Positions 51,297 to 59,437 of a stretch of 64,000 nucleotides of DNA are shown here, piece by piece; the stretch's first letter is position 1, and each line of letters begins with the position of its first letter. This DNA comes from Bacteroidales bacterium. GTDB lineage: Bacteria; Bacteroidota; Bacteroidia; Bacteroidales; Bacteroidaceae. The notes below the pieces were generated by a model. That model was not told the DNA's origin. It did not search any database and saw only the letters and a program-made list of their open reading frames with translations. The translations under genes and the position numbers were made by a program. The DNA is taken from NCBI GenBank assembly GCA_015060865.1, contig SUXS01000004.1, forward strand, positions 1 through 64,000, read 5' to 3'.

Positions 51297-51328
51297 ATAA
51301 AGGCTGCGCCCCACGGTGCAGCCTTTAT
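51297..51328 (+). terminator. Hairpin terminator
   Basis: ATAAAGGCTGC/GCAGCCTTTAT. Confidence 0.88.
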
Positions 51329-51386
51329 CTATATTATCCCAACCGTCCACACAACCAAGCAAGCACATACGCCATGACAAAAGAGG

Positions 51387-51470
51387 TTATTACACTAAAC
51401 GATTATTGACACAAAACGTTTATCACACTAACCGATTCTGAGCAAAAATCGGTTATCAGACTAAACGATT
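51387..51470. promoter_or_regulatory. Phased repeat array (3 x 18 bp at 33-bp spacing, weaker intermediates)
   Basis: TTATTACACTAAACGATT (51387), TTATCACACTAACCGATT (51420), TTATCAGACTAAACGATT (51453). Confidence 0.85.
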
Positions 51471-51483
51471 TTCCACATTTTCC

Positions 51484-51514
51484 TTTGTTTTTAGAATAAG
51501 TTGTTCTATATTTG
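51484..51514 (+). promoter_or_regulatory. Bacteroidetes promoter TTTG-N19-TATATTTG
   Basis: -33 TTTG at 51484, -7 TATATTTG at 51507, directly upstream of the ATPase ORF. Confidence 0.7.
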
Positions 51515-51541
51515 CCGTAAAATTACAAAAAGCAGAGATCT

Positions 51542-52738
51542 ATGGAGACGCTTTATAACAAACATCGGCTATTGATATCGCAGGCGAGTCTTGATATCGT
51601 TCGCGAGGTGATGCACACGATTTCGTGGGACCGCCAGCTGGTAGCTATCCGCGGTTCGCGCGGTGTGGGAAAGACCACCCTCATGCGCCAATACATCAAG
51701 CAGCGGTATGGCAATAACGCTGGCGAAGCGCTCTACTGCGTGATGGACAGCATCTACTTTACCAATCATTCGCTACTCGACCTTGCCGAGCGCTTCCACA
51801 CCATGGGCGGCAAGCATCTCTTCCTCGACGAAGTACACAAGTACCCCACGTGGAGCAAGGAGGTGAAGGAGATAATCGACCTGTGGCCCGACATGAAGGT
51901 AACGTTCACCGGCTCATCGCTCATACAGATACTCAATGCCGATGCCGACCTCTCGCGCCGCGTGCTCAGCTACACCATGCCCGGGCTCTCGTTCCGCGAG
52001 TATCTGCGTTTCTACAAGAACATCCATCTGCCCGCCCATACCTTGCAGGAGCTGCTCACCGATGCCGACGGCATCTGCGACGAGGTGTGCCGCGTATGCC
52101 ATCCCCAGCCTCTCTTCGAGGAGTATCTGCGCGTGGGCTACTACCCCTTCTACGATGGCGAGGAAGTGGAGTACTACAGCCGCATAGAGAATGTCGTCAG
52201 CTTCATCATCGACCAGGAGATGACGCAGTTCTGCGGTGTAGACTCCGCATATACCCGCAAGCTGAAGGCCATGCTGCTCTACCTTGCCGACAACATCCCC
52301 TACGAGGTGAACATCGCCAAGCTGTCGTCCTACCTCGAGCTCAACAAGACCACCGTGCTCAGCTACCTGTCGAGCATGCAGCGTGCCGAGCTGCTCCACC
52401 TGCTCTATACCGACAACAAGTCGGTAACCAAGATGCAGAAGCCCGACAAGATCTACGTGCATAACCCCAACATCCTCTGTGCCCTCAGCTCGCAGCTCAA
52501 CATCGGCACCTTGCGCGAGTGCTTCGTGGTGAACCAACTCTCTACCCGCCACACCGTAGAGTATGGCAAGGAGCAGGGCGACTTCAAGGTCGACGGCAAG
52601 ATAACCTTCGAGGTGGGCGGACGCGACAAGTCGTTCGAGCAGATTGCCGACCTCCCCCACTCCTACATCCTGGCCGATGGCATAGAGCATCCCATAGGCA
52701 AGAAACTCCCCCTGTGGATAGTGGGATTGCTGTATTGA
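51542..52738 (+). CDS. AAA ATPase (ATP-binding protein, DUF4143-like)
   Basis: AIRGSRGVGKTTLMRQYIKQRY; HLFLDEVHKYPTWSKEVKEI; FTGSSLIQI. Confidence 0.93.
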   Translation: METLYNKHRLLISQASLDIVREVMHTISWDRQLVAIRGSRGVGKTTLMRQYIKQRYGNNAGEALYCVMDSIYFTNHSLLDLAERFHTMGGKHLFLDEVHKYPTWSKEVKEIIDLWPDMKVTFTGSSLIQILNADADLSRRVLSYTMPGLSFREYLRFYKNIHLPAHTLQELLTDADGICDEVCRVCHPQPLFEEYLRVGYYPFYDGEEVEYYSRIENVVSFIIDQEMTQFCGVDSAYTRKLKAMLLYLADNIPYEVNIAKLSSYLELNKTTVLSYLSSMQRAELLHLLYTDNKSVTKMQKPDKIYVHNPNILCALSSQLNIGTLRECFVVNQLSTRHTVEYGKEQGDFKVDGKITFEVGGRDKSFEQIADLPHSYILADGIEHPIGKKLPLWIVGLLY

Positions 52739-52798
52739 TGAGTTATAGTTCATCCTCTGCAGCCGTTAGATAAAAGACTTGTCCTGTTTATCGTTTGT

Positions 52799-53389
52799 TT
52801 ATATTACCAAGACTTGCGGCTTATATATAATCTTCATACCACTTACGAGGCTGCCGTTTACATATAGGGTATTGTGTGCTTCGAGTTTCCCGTTGGCTTT
52901 GTGGACGTGTCCGAAAAGGTGGAGGCGGGGCTTGATGCAGAGCACCCGGCTGAGTAGTGAGACATTGCCGTAGTGAACTCCTTCCGTAAAGTCCAGTATG
53001 CCATAGGATGGTTGGTGGGTAATGAGCACGTCTGTATCGGATGGAATACGGCTTATAGCCTTTTCATAATCTCCGTTCAATTCGTCGGCCACAAACATGG
53101 GCAATCCGTAGAAGTTCACGCCATCAATCTCTATACCTGAGCAGCAAAGGTAATGTACCCCATCGGGGAGGCCTTCAATAGCAGCACCATGGAGGCAGTC
53201 GTCGTGGTTGCCTGCCACAAATATCTTATGTTTGTGGGGCAGTGAGGCAAACCATTCCACAAAGTCCTCCACCTCCTCAATAGAACCCAGTTCGCAGAAG
53301 TCACCAGTATGAACGATGACATCTGCCATAGGGAGGTTTTCTATCTGGCAGTGAAGGCCGTGGGTGTCGGAGAGGTGGAGGAGGGTCAT
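52799..53389 (-). CDS. Metallophosphoesterase
   Basis: HLSDTHG, HTGDF, AGNHDD, THQPSYG, FGHVHKANG. Confidence 0.93.
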   Translation of the reverse strand: MTLLHLSDTHGLHCQIENLPMADVIVHTGDFCELGSIEEVEDFVEWFASLPHKHKIFVAGNHDDCLHGAAIEGLPDGVHYLCCSGIEIDGVNFYGLPMFVADELNGDYEKAISRIPSDTDVLITHQPSYGILDFTEGVHYGNVSLLSRVLCIKPRLHLFGHVHKANGKLEAHNTLYVNGSLVSGMKIIYKPQVLVI

Positions 53390-54414
53390 TTGTATAATTC
53401 GTAGAACTTCAATACTTTCGAGTTAAATTTATCTTTATTTTCCCCAACAAGTTTTTGATATGTTAACAACTCTCCTATCACTGAGAATTTTCGCGGAGCA
53501 CCATGTAGAATATTATCCGCCTCACACTCTTTAAGAATAGAACCGTTTCCTGTTCGTTTAGTATCTCGTAATAATTCGTTCATTTTTTCTGCCATATTCT
53601 TGTAAAGTTTCGAATATGCATCCAATCTTTCCAACTTGTCTATTTCCTTATTGAACTGATATACTATACATCCTAGTTTGACTTCATAACCTTTTTTAAT
53701 GTATACATCAACAATATTATGGGATGTTCCCCCTTTGCAAACACCTATAAAATGGGCTATCATTTGTTTAATTCCTTCACCATAAACAATGTCTATATCA
53801 TCAAGCTTTCCTCTAATATAAAATTGGTTGTTTTCTTCAGCTGGTTGATTATCTCCTAAAATTTTCCTAACCATATTTTTATATTTATCACTAAAACTGT
53901 TAGAAGATTTTCCTAATAAATACTCCGTAAACTTTGACTCAAGATAAAGAACTGCCTGTTCTTTGTGAGAAATCAACGCCACATCTATCTTCGAGGGACG
54001 TTTCGAATTGAATACTTTATTAGGAACCTCAAAACGCACATCATCATACTCTATGCCTGAAATTCTAATTGTATTTGTAGGACTGATTGAATGAAACAAA
54101 AGAAGAGGAAGAAGAGCAGATGAATGTAGAACTAAAATTCTTGAGTCCATACCCTCCATGTAAGAAGAGATATAATTGTTTAGCTCAAAAATTCTTATTA
54201 GATCAGCTTTTTTCTTAAAACATAGTGAATGCTCGGATTCTACATTTTCTTTGGGTTTCCATAATGTATACTTTAGGGAACTGCGGTTATCATCTATGAA
54301 TTCTTTCCATAAAGCATAAGCTTTATTGACTTTAGCACTCCCTATCATAGAACAAAACTCTTCCAACTTAATCGCTTTCTCTTTTTTCATAACATCATGT
54401 TTTTTTGTTTGCAT
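53386..54414 (-). CDS. Hypothetical protein, possible PD-(D/E)XK nuclease
   Basis: 342 aa, AT-rich; SKIDVALISHKEQAVLYLESKF resembles a D-x(n)-ExK nuclease core; ATGA overlap with the downstream phosphoesterase. Confidence 0.5.
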   Translation of the reverse strand: MQTKKHDVMKKEKAIKLEEFCSMIGSAKVNKAYALWKEFIDDNRSSLKYTLWKPKENVESEHSLCFKKKADLIRIFELNNYISSYMEGMDSRILVLHSSALLPLLLFHSISPTNTIRISGIEYDDVRFEVPNKVFNSKRPSKIDVALISHKEQAVLYLESKFTEYLLGKSSNSFSDKYKNMVRKILGDNQPAEENNQFYIRGKLDDIDIVYGEGIKQMIAHFIGVCKGGTSHNIVDVYIKKGYEVKLGCIVYQFNKEIDKLERLDAYSKLYKNMAEKMNELLRDTKRTGNGSILKECEADNILHGAPRKFSVIGELLTYQKLVGENKDKFNSKVLKFYELYK

Positions 54415-54729
54415 TATATAATACGAACTAGAAATTTAATACTACCGCAAATATAGCGTTTTCTAACAAACGTTCATTGTTTTTAGCAAGAAATAACATT
54501 TCATCAAAAAAGGGGTTGCAAGTCAGATTTAGTCTCTATCACCCCACCATTCCGACCTAAAAAAGAGTTTGGAACGCCATTAATTGTTAAACTTTCTTAA
54601 CGCGGAGCACCAAACACCCCGAAAAGGGCCGTTTTTGGCTCTTCATAAAATTTCTCATTCGTACTATATATTATACGTTCTTCGAACGTGGGCGCTCTTT
54701 GTCTTTATTTGTCATTTAAATATGTTTTT

Positions 54730-55074
54730 ATGAAAGTTGCTATTGTTGGTTCTCGGTCGGCCTCTGATTATGAGGCTTGGAAAAAGTTGGCTTTGGGTGT
54801 GTTGCCTGAAAACATTTCTATGGTTGTGTCGGGCGGTGCGAAGGGTATCGATGCCTTTGCGGCCCGCTTGGCTGAGGAGCTGGGACTTCCGCTCCTGGAG
54901 TTTAAGCCCGATTACGGGAAGTATGGACGAGGTGCTCCGCTCGTACGGAATACGGAGATTGTAAATGCGGCGGACTATGTGCTTGCCTTCCCCTCGGGGG
55001 AATCGAAAGGCACGTACGACGCCATTCGGAAAGCACGCAAACAGAACAAAAGGCTGCGTGTGTGTGCTCTTTGA
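54730..55074 (+). CDS. DUF2493/SLOG-like nucleotide-binding protein
   Basis: MKVAIVGSRSASDYEAWKKL..MVVSGGAKGIDAFAARLAEELGLPLLEFKPDYGKYGRGAPLVRNTEIV. Confidence 0.85.
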   Translation: MKVAIVGSRSASDYEAWKKLALGVLPENISMVVSGGAKGIDAFAARLAEELGLPLLEFKPDYGKYGRGAPLVRNTEIVNAADYVLAFPSGESKGTYDAIRKARKQNKRLRVCAL

Positions 55075-55105
55075 CACGATTTATTAACAAAAACAGAAAA
55101 GAATT

Positions 55106-55666
55106 ATGGAGAAAATCACGATTAAGCAGTTGGTGAGTCGCTACAGATTCAAGGACATCGCAGAGGAACTGGCAACTGTATGGGAGCACAATCCCATCGG
55201 CACCGACTATCGAGACTACAAGATACTCTACCGCCGCTTACAGCAAGCGGCTACCGTGAACACCGAGCACACGATCCACGTCTCCTCCCGATGGGATAAG
55301 GAGTGGCAAGAGGGACGGTGCGTAGTTATTGGCACCGAAGAGCCACTGCCCAGTACGGTAGAGTGGCACGAATCGCTTGCCGAGGTACTGGGAATGAAGA
55401 TCGTCGTCGGCAAGGATGTGGCAATAAGCGAAAAGGAACTCCTTGCTGGGCTGTTTCACGAAATCACGAAAATGCCTATCGAGGAAAAGGTGGCGTTGGA
55501 GAAGAGGCGTTATTGGATACCGTGGTTCAACAACCCGCGCAACCAATGGCGCTTGAGAAGGCTGAAAAGCAAAATCACTCTACCGATTCGCCTGCTCTAC
55601 AGCAAATTCCTCTATAAGGAGGAGGTGGAGAACTATAAGCACCCACGGAAAAGAAAAAGAGACTAA
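55106..55666 (+). CDS. Conserved hypothetical protein
   Basis: 186 aa intact ORF downstream of the SLOG gene; no family assigned. Confidence 0.65.
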   Translation: MEKITIKQLVSRYRFKDIAEELATVWEHNPIGTDYRDYKILYRRLQQAATVNTEHTIHVSSRWDKEWQEGRCVVIGTEEPLPSTVEWHESLAEVLGMKIVVGKDVAISEKELLAGLFHEITKMPIEEKVALEKRRYWIPWFNNPRNQWRLRRLKSKITLPIRLLYSKFLYKEEVENYKHPRKRKRD

Positions 55667-55702
55667 CAGATAAAGTGTATTAATGCAAAAAACAGACAAG
55701 AA

Positions 55703-56191
55703 ATGAAAAGAACATGGATGATGATGTGTATGGCCTTTGTAGCATTGGCCATACAGGCACAAGGAGAGAAACTGAACGTGCTGAACTACAGCGGCAAGTT
55801 GTATGTATCGGGGATAGACGTGATAGAGACGCCCCGGTATATCTCGTTCACCGACCACGCTCTGCTCAGCAAGACAGCAAGCGTGCCTATGCTTGAGCGA
55901 ACAACGGTAGAGCTGGACTTTGCCAACAACCGCATCAAGGTGCAGGGAGAGGAAGAGACGCCCATCAGAGTCACCGCCATCAAGAAGCACGGCGACTGCG
56001 TAGTCATCTACGCCGTCCCTACAGACTCGAAGGACAAGTTTGAAATCGTGTTCCCCAAATACGAAAACCCCTATATGCTACAAATCACACAAGAGGACGA
56101 CAAGGTAAGCATCGCCCGATGCAATCTACAAAGCGAACCTCCTGTAATCGACCCAGAAGAGGCTATACTACAGATGCTGATGGGGTTGTGA
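55703..56191 (+). CDS. Secreted hypothetical protein
   Basis: 162 aa with signal peptide MKRTWMMMCMAFVALAIQAQG. Confidence 0.65.
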   Translation: MKRTWMMMCMAFVALAIQAQGEKLNVLNYSGKLYVSGIDVIETPRYISFTDHALLSKTASVPMLERTTVELDFANNRIKVQGEEETPIRVTAIKKHGDCVVIYAVPTDSKDKFEIVFPKYENPYMLQITQEDDKVSIARCNLQSEPPVIDPEEAILQMLMGL

Positions 56192-56316
56192 ACGGAGATA
56201 TATAACGAGTGAGAAGCACGAGGTTTACTTCAATATTTTTCACCCAAAGTGGAAATCTTATCACAGTATGCCGTAAAGAAAGCCGATTTCATCAATATGC
56301 TTTCTACCTTTTCCAC

Positions 56317-56412
56317 CTGCCACCCTCCGCCAAAGGGTGATAATCAACTGCAGATTAAAATATTAATGGCGGACACTGCGTACGATAATCCACGTATGCC
56401 AGTGTCCGCCAT
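56317..56412. repeat. Left end of HU/VapE module: CTGCCACCCTCCGCCAA plus bulged hairpin
   Basis: Inverted copy at 58824-58919; hairpin ATGGCGGACACTG/CAGTGTCCGCCAT at 56366-56412. Confidence 0.85.
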
Positions 56413-56447
56413 CAACATTCAACATTCAGCATTCATCATTCAAAGAT
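56413..56447. repeat. Heptamer array CAACATT CAACATT CAGCATT CATCATT CAAAGAT
   Basis: Period 7, directly abutting the left hairpin. Confidence 0.7.
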
Positions 56448-57072
56448 TCCCCTTCACATAAAACCGTACGTTCTTTGAGCCCATGGCACGTAGCTTGCCT
56501 GAGCGCACCAGCTCCTTGAGCTTCTTCGTGGCGGTATAGCGCGAGCATTCACATACCGACTCAAACTCGCGGCGCTGCATATACTCGTGCTCATCGAGGT
56601 ACTTTGCCAAGCGGCGCTCTATCACCTCATCGGTCAGCCGCTTGTTGGGATTGGGGCCTCCGCTCACGATATCGGCACCGCGCATGGCCTGCTTCATCTC
56701 CGCGCAGGGAGTGAAGAGGATGTTCTTCACACGGATATCGTTCTTCGTCACGCGATCTTCCAGTTTCTTGCGTCCACAGGTGAGCGACAGGCTGAAGGTA
56801 CCAATGTGGTCTATCTCCACGCGGTTGCCATCGAGCAGTTCATCACACACGCACTTGCCGAGGGCCTGCAACACGGCCGCTATGTCTGACTCGGTCACGC
56901 TACACGCGAAGTTGATATACTCTGCCAGCTCCTTCGTGGTGGTGAGCTTGCTGTTCACTACGGTCACCGCCATCTGCGGATTCTTCTCTGTGGCGGTTCC
57001 CGTGAGGTCATTTTGCCTACGCAGCTGGTAGGCAATAGTGCCTGATTTCTTGGTTGTTGTCTTTTTTGTCAT
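56440..57072 (-). CDS. HU-like DNA-binding protein with C-terminal winged-helix-like extension
   Basis: 210 aa; ELLDGNRVEIDHIGTFSLSLTCGRKK (HU beta-arm-like), C-terminal EVIERRLAKYLDEHEYMQRREFESVCECSRYTATKKLKELVRSGKL. Confidence 0.8.
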   Translation of the reverse strand: MTKKTTTKKSGTIAYQLRRQNDLTGTATEKNPQMAVTVVNSKLTTTKELAEYINFACSVTESDIAAVLQALGKCVCDELLDGNRVEIDHIGTFSLSLTCGRKKLEDRVTKNDIRVKNILFTPCAEMKQAMRGADIVSGGPNPNKRLTDEVIERRLAKYLDEHEYMQRREFESVCECSRYTATKKLKELVRSGKLRAMGSKNVRFYVKGNL

Positions 57073-57110
57073 AAAGGCTTATAGTTAGTGGATTAATTCT
57101 CTTCCAATCT

Positions 57111-57200
57111 ATTTACCGCTGCCCAACAGCAACGTTATCTTTGCACAAGGGCAACCTTGCTGTTGCGCAACATCAAGGTTACCCTTGCGCAGCGGTAAAT
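57111..57200. promoter_or_regulatory. Nested palindrome / iteron-like region
   Basis: ATTTACCGCTGC...GCAGCGGTAAAT enclosing GCACAAGGGCAACCTTG/CAAGGTTACCCTTGCGC around TGTTGCGCAACA. Confidence 0.65.
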
Positions 57201-57327
57201 AACTTTGTTTGATACAAAAGTACAAAACTCTTGGCGATTTTCCAACTTCCAAGGTGCGAAATTATTCTATTGATTCCGCTTTCGTGGGATTGTATCTTTG
57301 TGACCGAATTGAGGCAGCATGGTTGAT

Positions 57328-57357
57328 GTTATCGTCATCGTCATCGTTAACGTTGGA
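57328..57357. repeat. Hexamer array GTTATC GTCATC GTCATC GTTAAC GTTGGA
   Basis: Period 6. Confidence 0.6.
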
Positions 57358-57476
57358 AAATATAACTTGTTTGTTATTTTTCCTTACGTAGCATATCAAT
57401 TGCAGAACAAACGCTGTTGGCGGCATCGTAACTTTGCGGCAGAAAACCGAAACACATTATATAAATAGGAACTACT

Positions 57477-58787
57477 ATGAAAAAATTGTTTGAAACAGTA
57501 AAGGCATGGTTGCGAAGCAGAGTTACAGCCATGAAGAGTGAAAAGGGAAGAGTGAAGAGTGAAAAGGTTACGGAGAAAAAGACATCTCGCAAACAACCTA
57601 TATCCGTTGCAAGTGAGGCCTTCCCCCTCAGGGGGAATAAGAAGGGGGCCGCTCTTACCCTGCCCGAAGTACAGGCGGTACTATGCAGCAAGTATGAGCT
57701 GCGCTACAACCTGCTCAGCGAGCAGAGCGAGTACCGCGATCGGGGCAGCGAGGGCGACTTCCTCCCCATCAGCAAACGTGTCTATATGACCTGGCTGATG
57801 GACATACAGGCCGAGGGCTACAACTACACATGGCTCGAAGGGGTGCGCATCGCCGCCGAGTCGCTACACATACCGTCGTATCATCCCGTGACGCAGTACT
57901 TCGCCACCCTGCCCCAGTGGGACGGCACCGACCGCCTACGTCCCTTGATACAGCGCCTCACCACCGACGAGACCATGGTAGGCTATCTCTGCCGCTGGAT
58001 GCTCGCTCTCGTAGCACAAGCACAGGGGCGTACCGATGCGGTGTATGCCAACAGTGTGGCGCCGCTCCTCGTGAGCGAGCAGCAGGGCCTGCACAAGAGC
58101 ACCTTCTGCCGCATGCTGTTGCCACCCGAGCTACGTGAGTACTATACCGATAACTTCGACCTCACGGCCGAGAGCCAATGCGAGCGCAAGCTGCTCGACA
58201 GCCTGCTCATCAACCTCGACGAGTTTGACCGCTACTCATCGCGCAAGCAGAGCACCTTGAAGAACCTGATGCAGATGACCTCACTACGCATGCGCAAGGC
58301 ATACCGCAACCACTCCGTCACGCTTCCGCGCATCGCCTCCTTCATCGGCACCAGCAACACCGCTGCCCTGCTCACCGACCCTACGGGCAGCCGCCGTTTC
58401 CTCTGCATAGACATCCGCGAGATGATCGATGTGGACACTCCCATCGACTATCCCCAGCTCTATGCCCAATGCATGACATCGCTCGCCGAGGGCGAGCGCC
58501 ACTGGTTCACGCCCGAAGAGGTGAAGGACATCGAGCGCCGCAACCGCGACTACCGCCGCCACCGCCCCGTGGAGGAACTCTTCTTCCGTCACTACCGCCT
58601 GCCCCGCGAGGGCGAAGCACCCACACTGCTCAGCGCCGCCCACATCTATGAGCACCTCACCCGCTGCGATGCCCGCCTGATGAAGAGCGTCTGTGCCCAG
58701 ACCTTCGGCAAGGTACTCCGTGGGCTCGGTGCCGTACGCAGCGAACATCATGACAAGAGGGTGTATGCGGTGATACCGGTCGAGTGA
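57477..58787 (+). CDS. VapE/virulence-associated-E-like helicase
   Basis: 436 aa; Walker-A-like VSEQQGLHKSTFCRMLLP, Walker-B-like LLINLDEFDRYS, IASFIGTSNTAALLTDPTGSRRFL; FATLPQWDGTDRL. Confidence 0.85.
   Translation: MKKLFETVKAWLRSRVTAMKSEKGRVKSEKVTEKKTSRKQPISVASEAFPLRGNKKGAALTLPEVQAVLCSKYELRYNLLSEQSEYRDRGSEGDFLPISKRVYMTWLMDIQAEGYNYTWLEGVRIAAESLHIPSYHPVTQYFATLPQWDGTDRLRPLIQRLTTDETMVGYLCRWMLALVAQAQGRTDAVYANSVAPLLVSEQQGLHKSTFCRMLLPPELREYYTDNFDLTAESQCERKLLDSLLINLDEFDRYSSRKQSTLKNLMQMTSLRMRKAYRNHSVTLPRIASFIGTSNTAALLTDPTGSRRFLCIDIREMIDVDTPIDYPQLYAQCMTSLAEGERHWFTPEEVKDIERRNRDYRRHRPVEELFFRHYRLPREGEAPTLLSAAHIYEHLTRCDARLMKSVCAQTFGKVLRGLGAVRSEHHDKRVYAVIPVE
57535..57567. repeat. Heptamer array AGAGTGA AAAGGGA AGAGTGA AGAGTGA AAAGG inside the vapE reading frame
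   Basis: Encodes MKSEKGRVKSEKV. Confidence 0.75.
57617..57650. repeat. GC-rich palindromic element inside vapE
   Basis: GGCCTTCCCCCTCAGGGGGAATAAGAAGGGGGCC; encodes EAFPLRGNKKGAA. Confidence 0.7.
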
Positions 58788-58788
58788 A

Positions 58789-58816
58789 AAGATGAAAGTG
58801 GAAAGATGAAAGTTAG
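58789..58816. repeat. Heptamer array AAGATGA AAGTGGA AAGATGA AAGTTAG
   Basis: Period 7, directly after the vapE stop and just before the right hairpin. Confidence 0.7.
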
Positions 58817-58823
58817 GAGCATA

Positions 58824-58919
58824 ATGGCGGACACTGGCGTACATGGATTATTGTACGCAGTGTCCGCCACTAGTTTATTATCAATCATTGCTTTACCCAT
58901 GATTGGCGGAGGGTGGCAG
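58824..58919. repeat. Right end of HU/VapE module (inverted copy of 56317-56412)
   Basis: ATGGCGGACACTG...CAGTGTCCGCCA hairpin and TTGGCGGAGGGTGGCAG. Confidence 0.85.
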
Positions 58920-59092
58920 ATAGAAAACGGGAAGACTATTTGAGACTTTCGTCACCTCGGATTTCCCAGTCCGGGTATTTTAGGTAGATATTATGAAATC
59001 ACTATACTCACGGCAGATTGAAATCCACCGTGACACCACATTCCTACTCCCGCAAACAAAGCCACAGAATATAGATGCCTGAGATATAAAAA

Positions 59093-59126
59093 GTAACGGA
59101 AGACTACAATCAGAGCCTTCCGTTAC
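59093..59126. terminator. Hairpin GTAACGGAAG/CTTCCGTTAC
   Basis: 10-bp perfect stem. Confidence 0.6.
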
Positions 59127-59352
59127 CTTCCCTTTCACAAAGGGTAATTCATCGTATTAGTATTATTTACGCTTACCCATTACCTTTAGCAGTTAAAATA
59201 TGTATTCCTATGCAGTCGCATTTCCAACTATTATGTGTATTTTTGTGTCGTCAATTTGATTACATTCAAGGCAAGCTGGCACGATGATTATCTGAAATGA
59301 GAACAAAAGCAATTGGGTCGTACTGATATAATAGAAATTGCTTATTAGATTT

Positions 59353-59424
59353 ATGCCCGAAAACAACCGCATAGAATATAAAAGAGAATTGACCTCGGAT
59401 TTGGAAACAGAGCCTAAGAAATGA
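59353..59424 (+). pseudogene. N-terminal remnant of an AlbA_2/Schlafen-like ATP-binding protein
   Basis: MPENNRIEYKRELTSDLETEPKK* resembles the start of AlbA_2 proteins (xxxxEYKREL...LE). Confidence 0.4.
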
Positions 59425-59437
59425 TTAACATTGCTAT

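Noticed and set aside
51387-51470. CRISPR array
   Set aside because: Only three 18-bp repeats with 15-bp intervening sequences that are themselves degenerate copies; no cas genes.
51914-52753. 279-aa minus-strand ORF
   Set aside because: Antisense to the AAA ATPase with clear Walker motifs on the plus strand.
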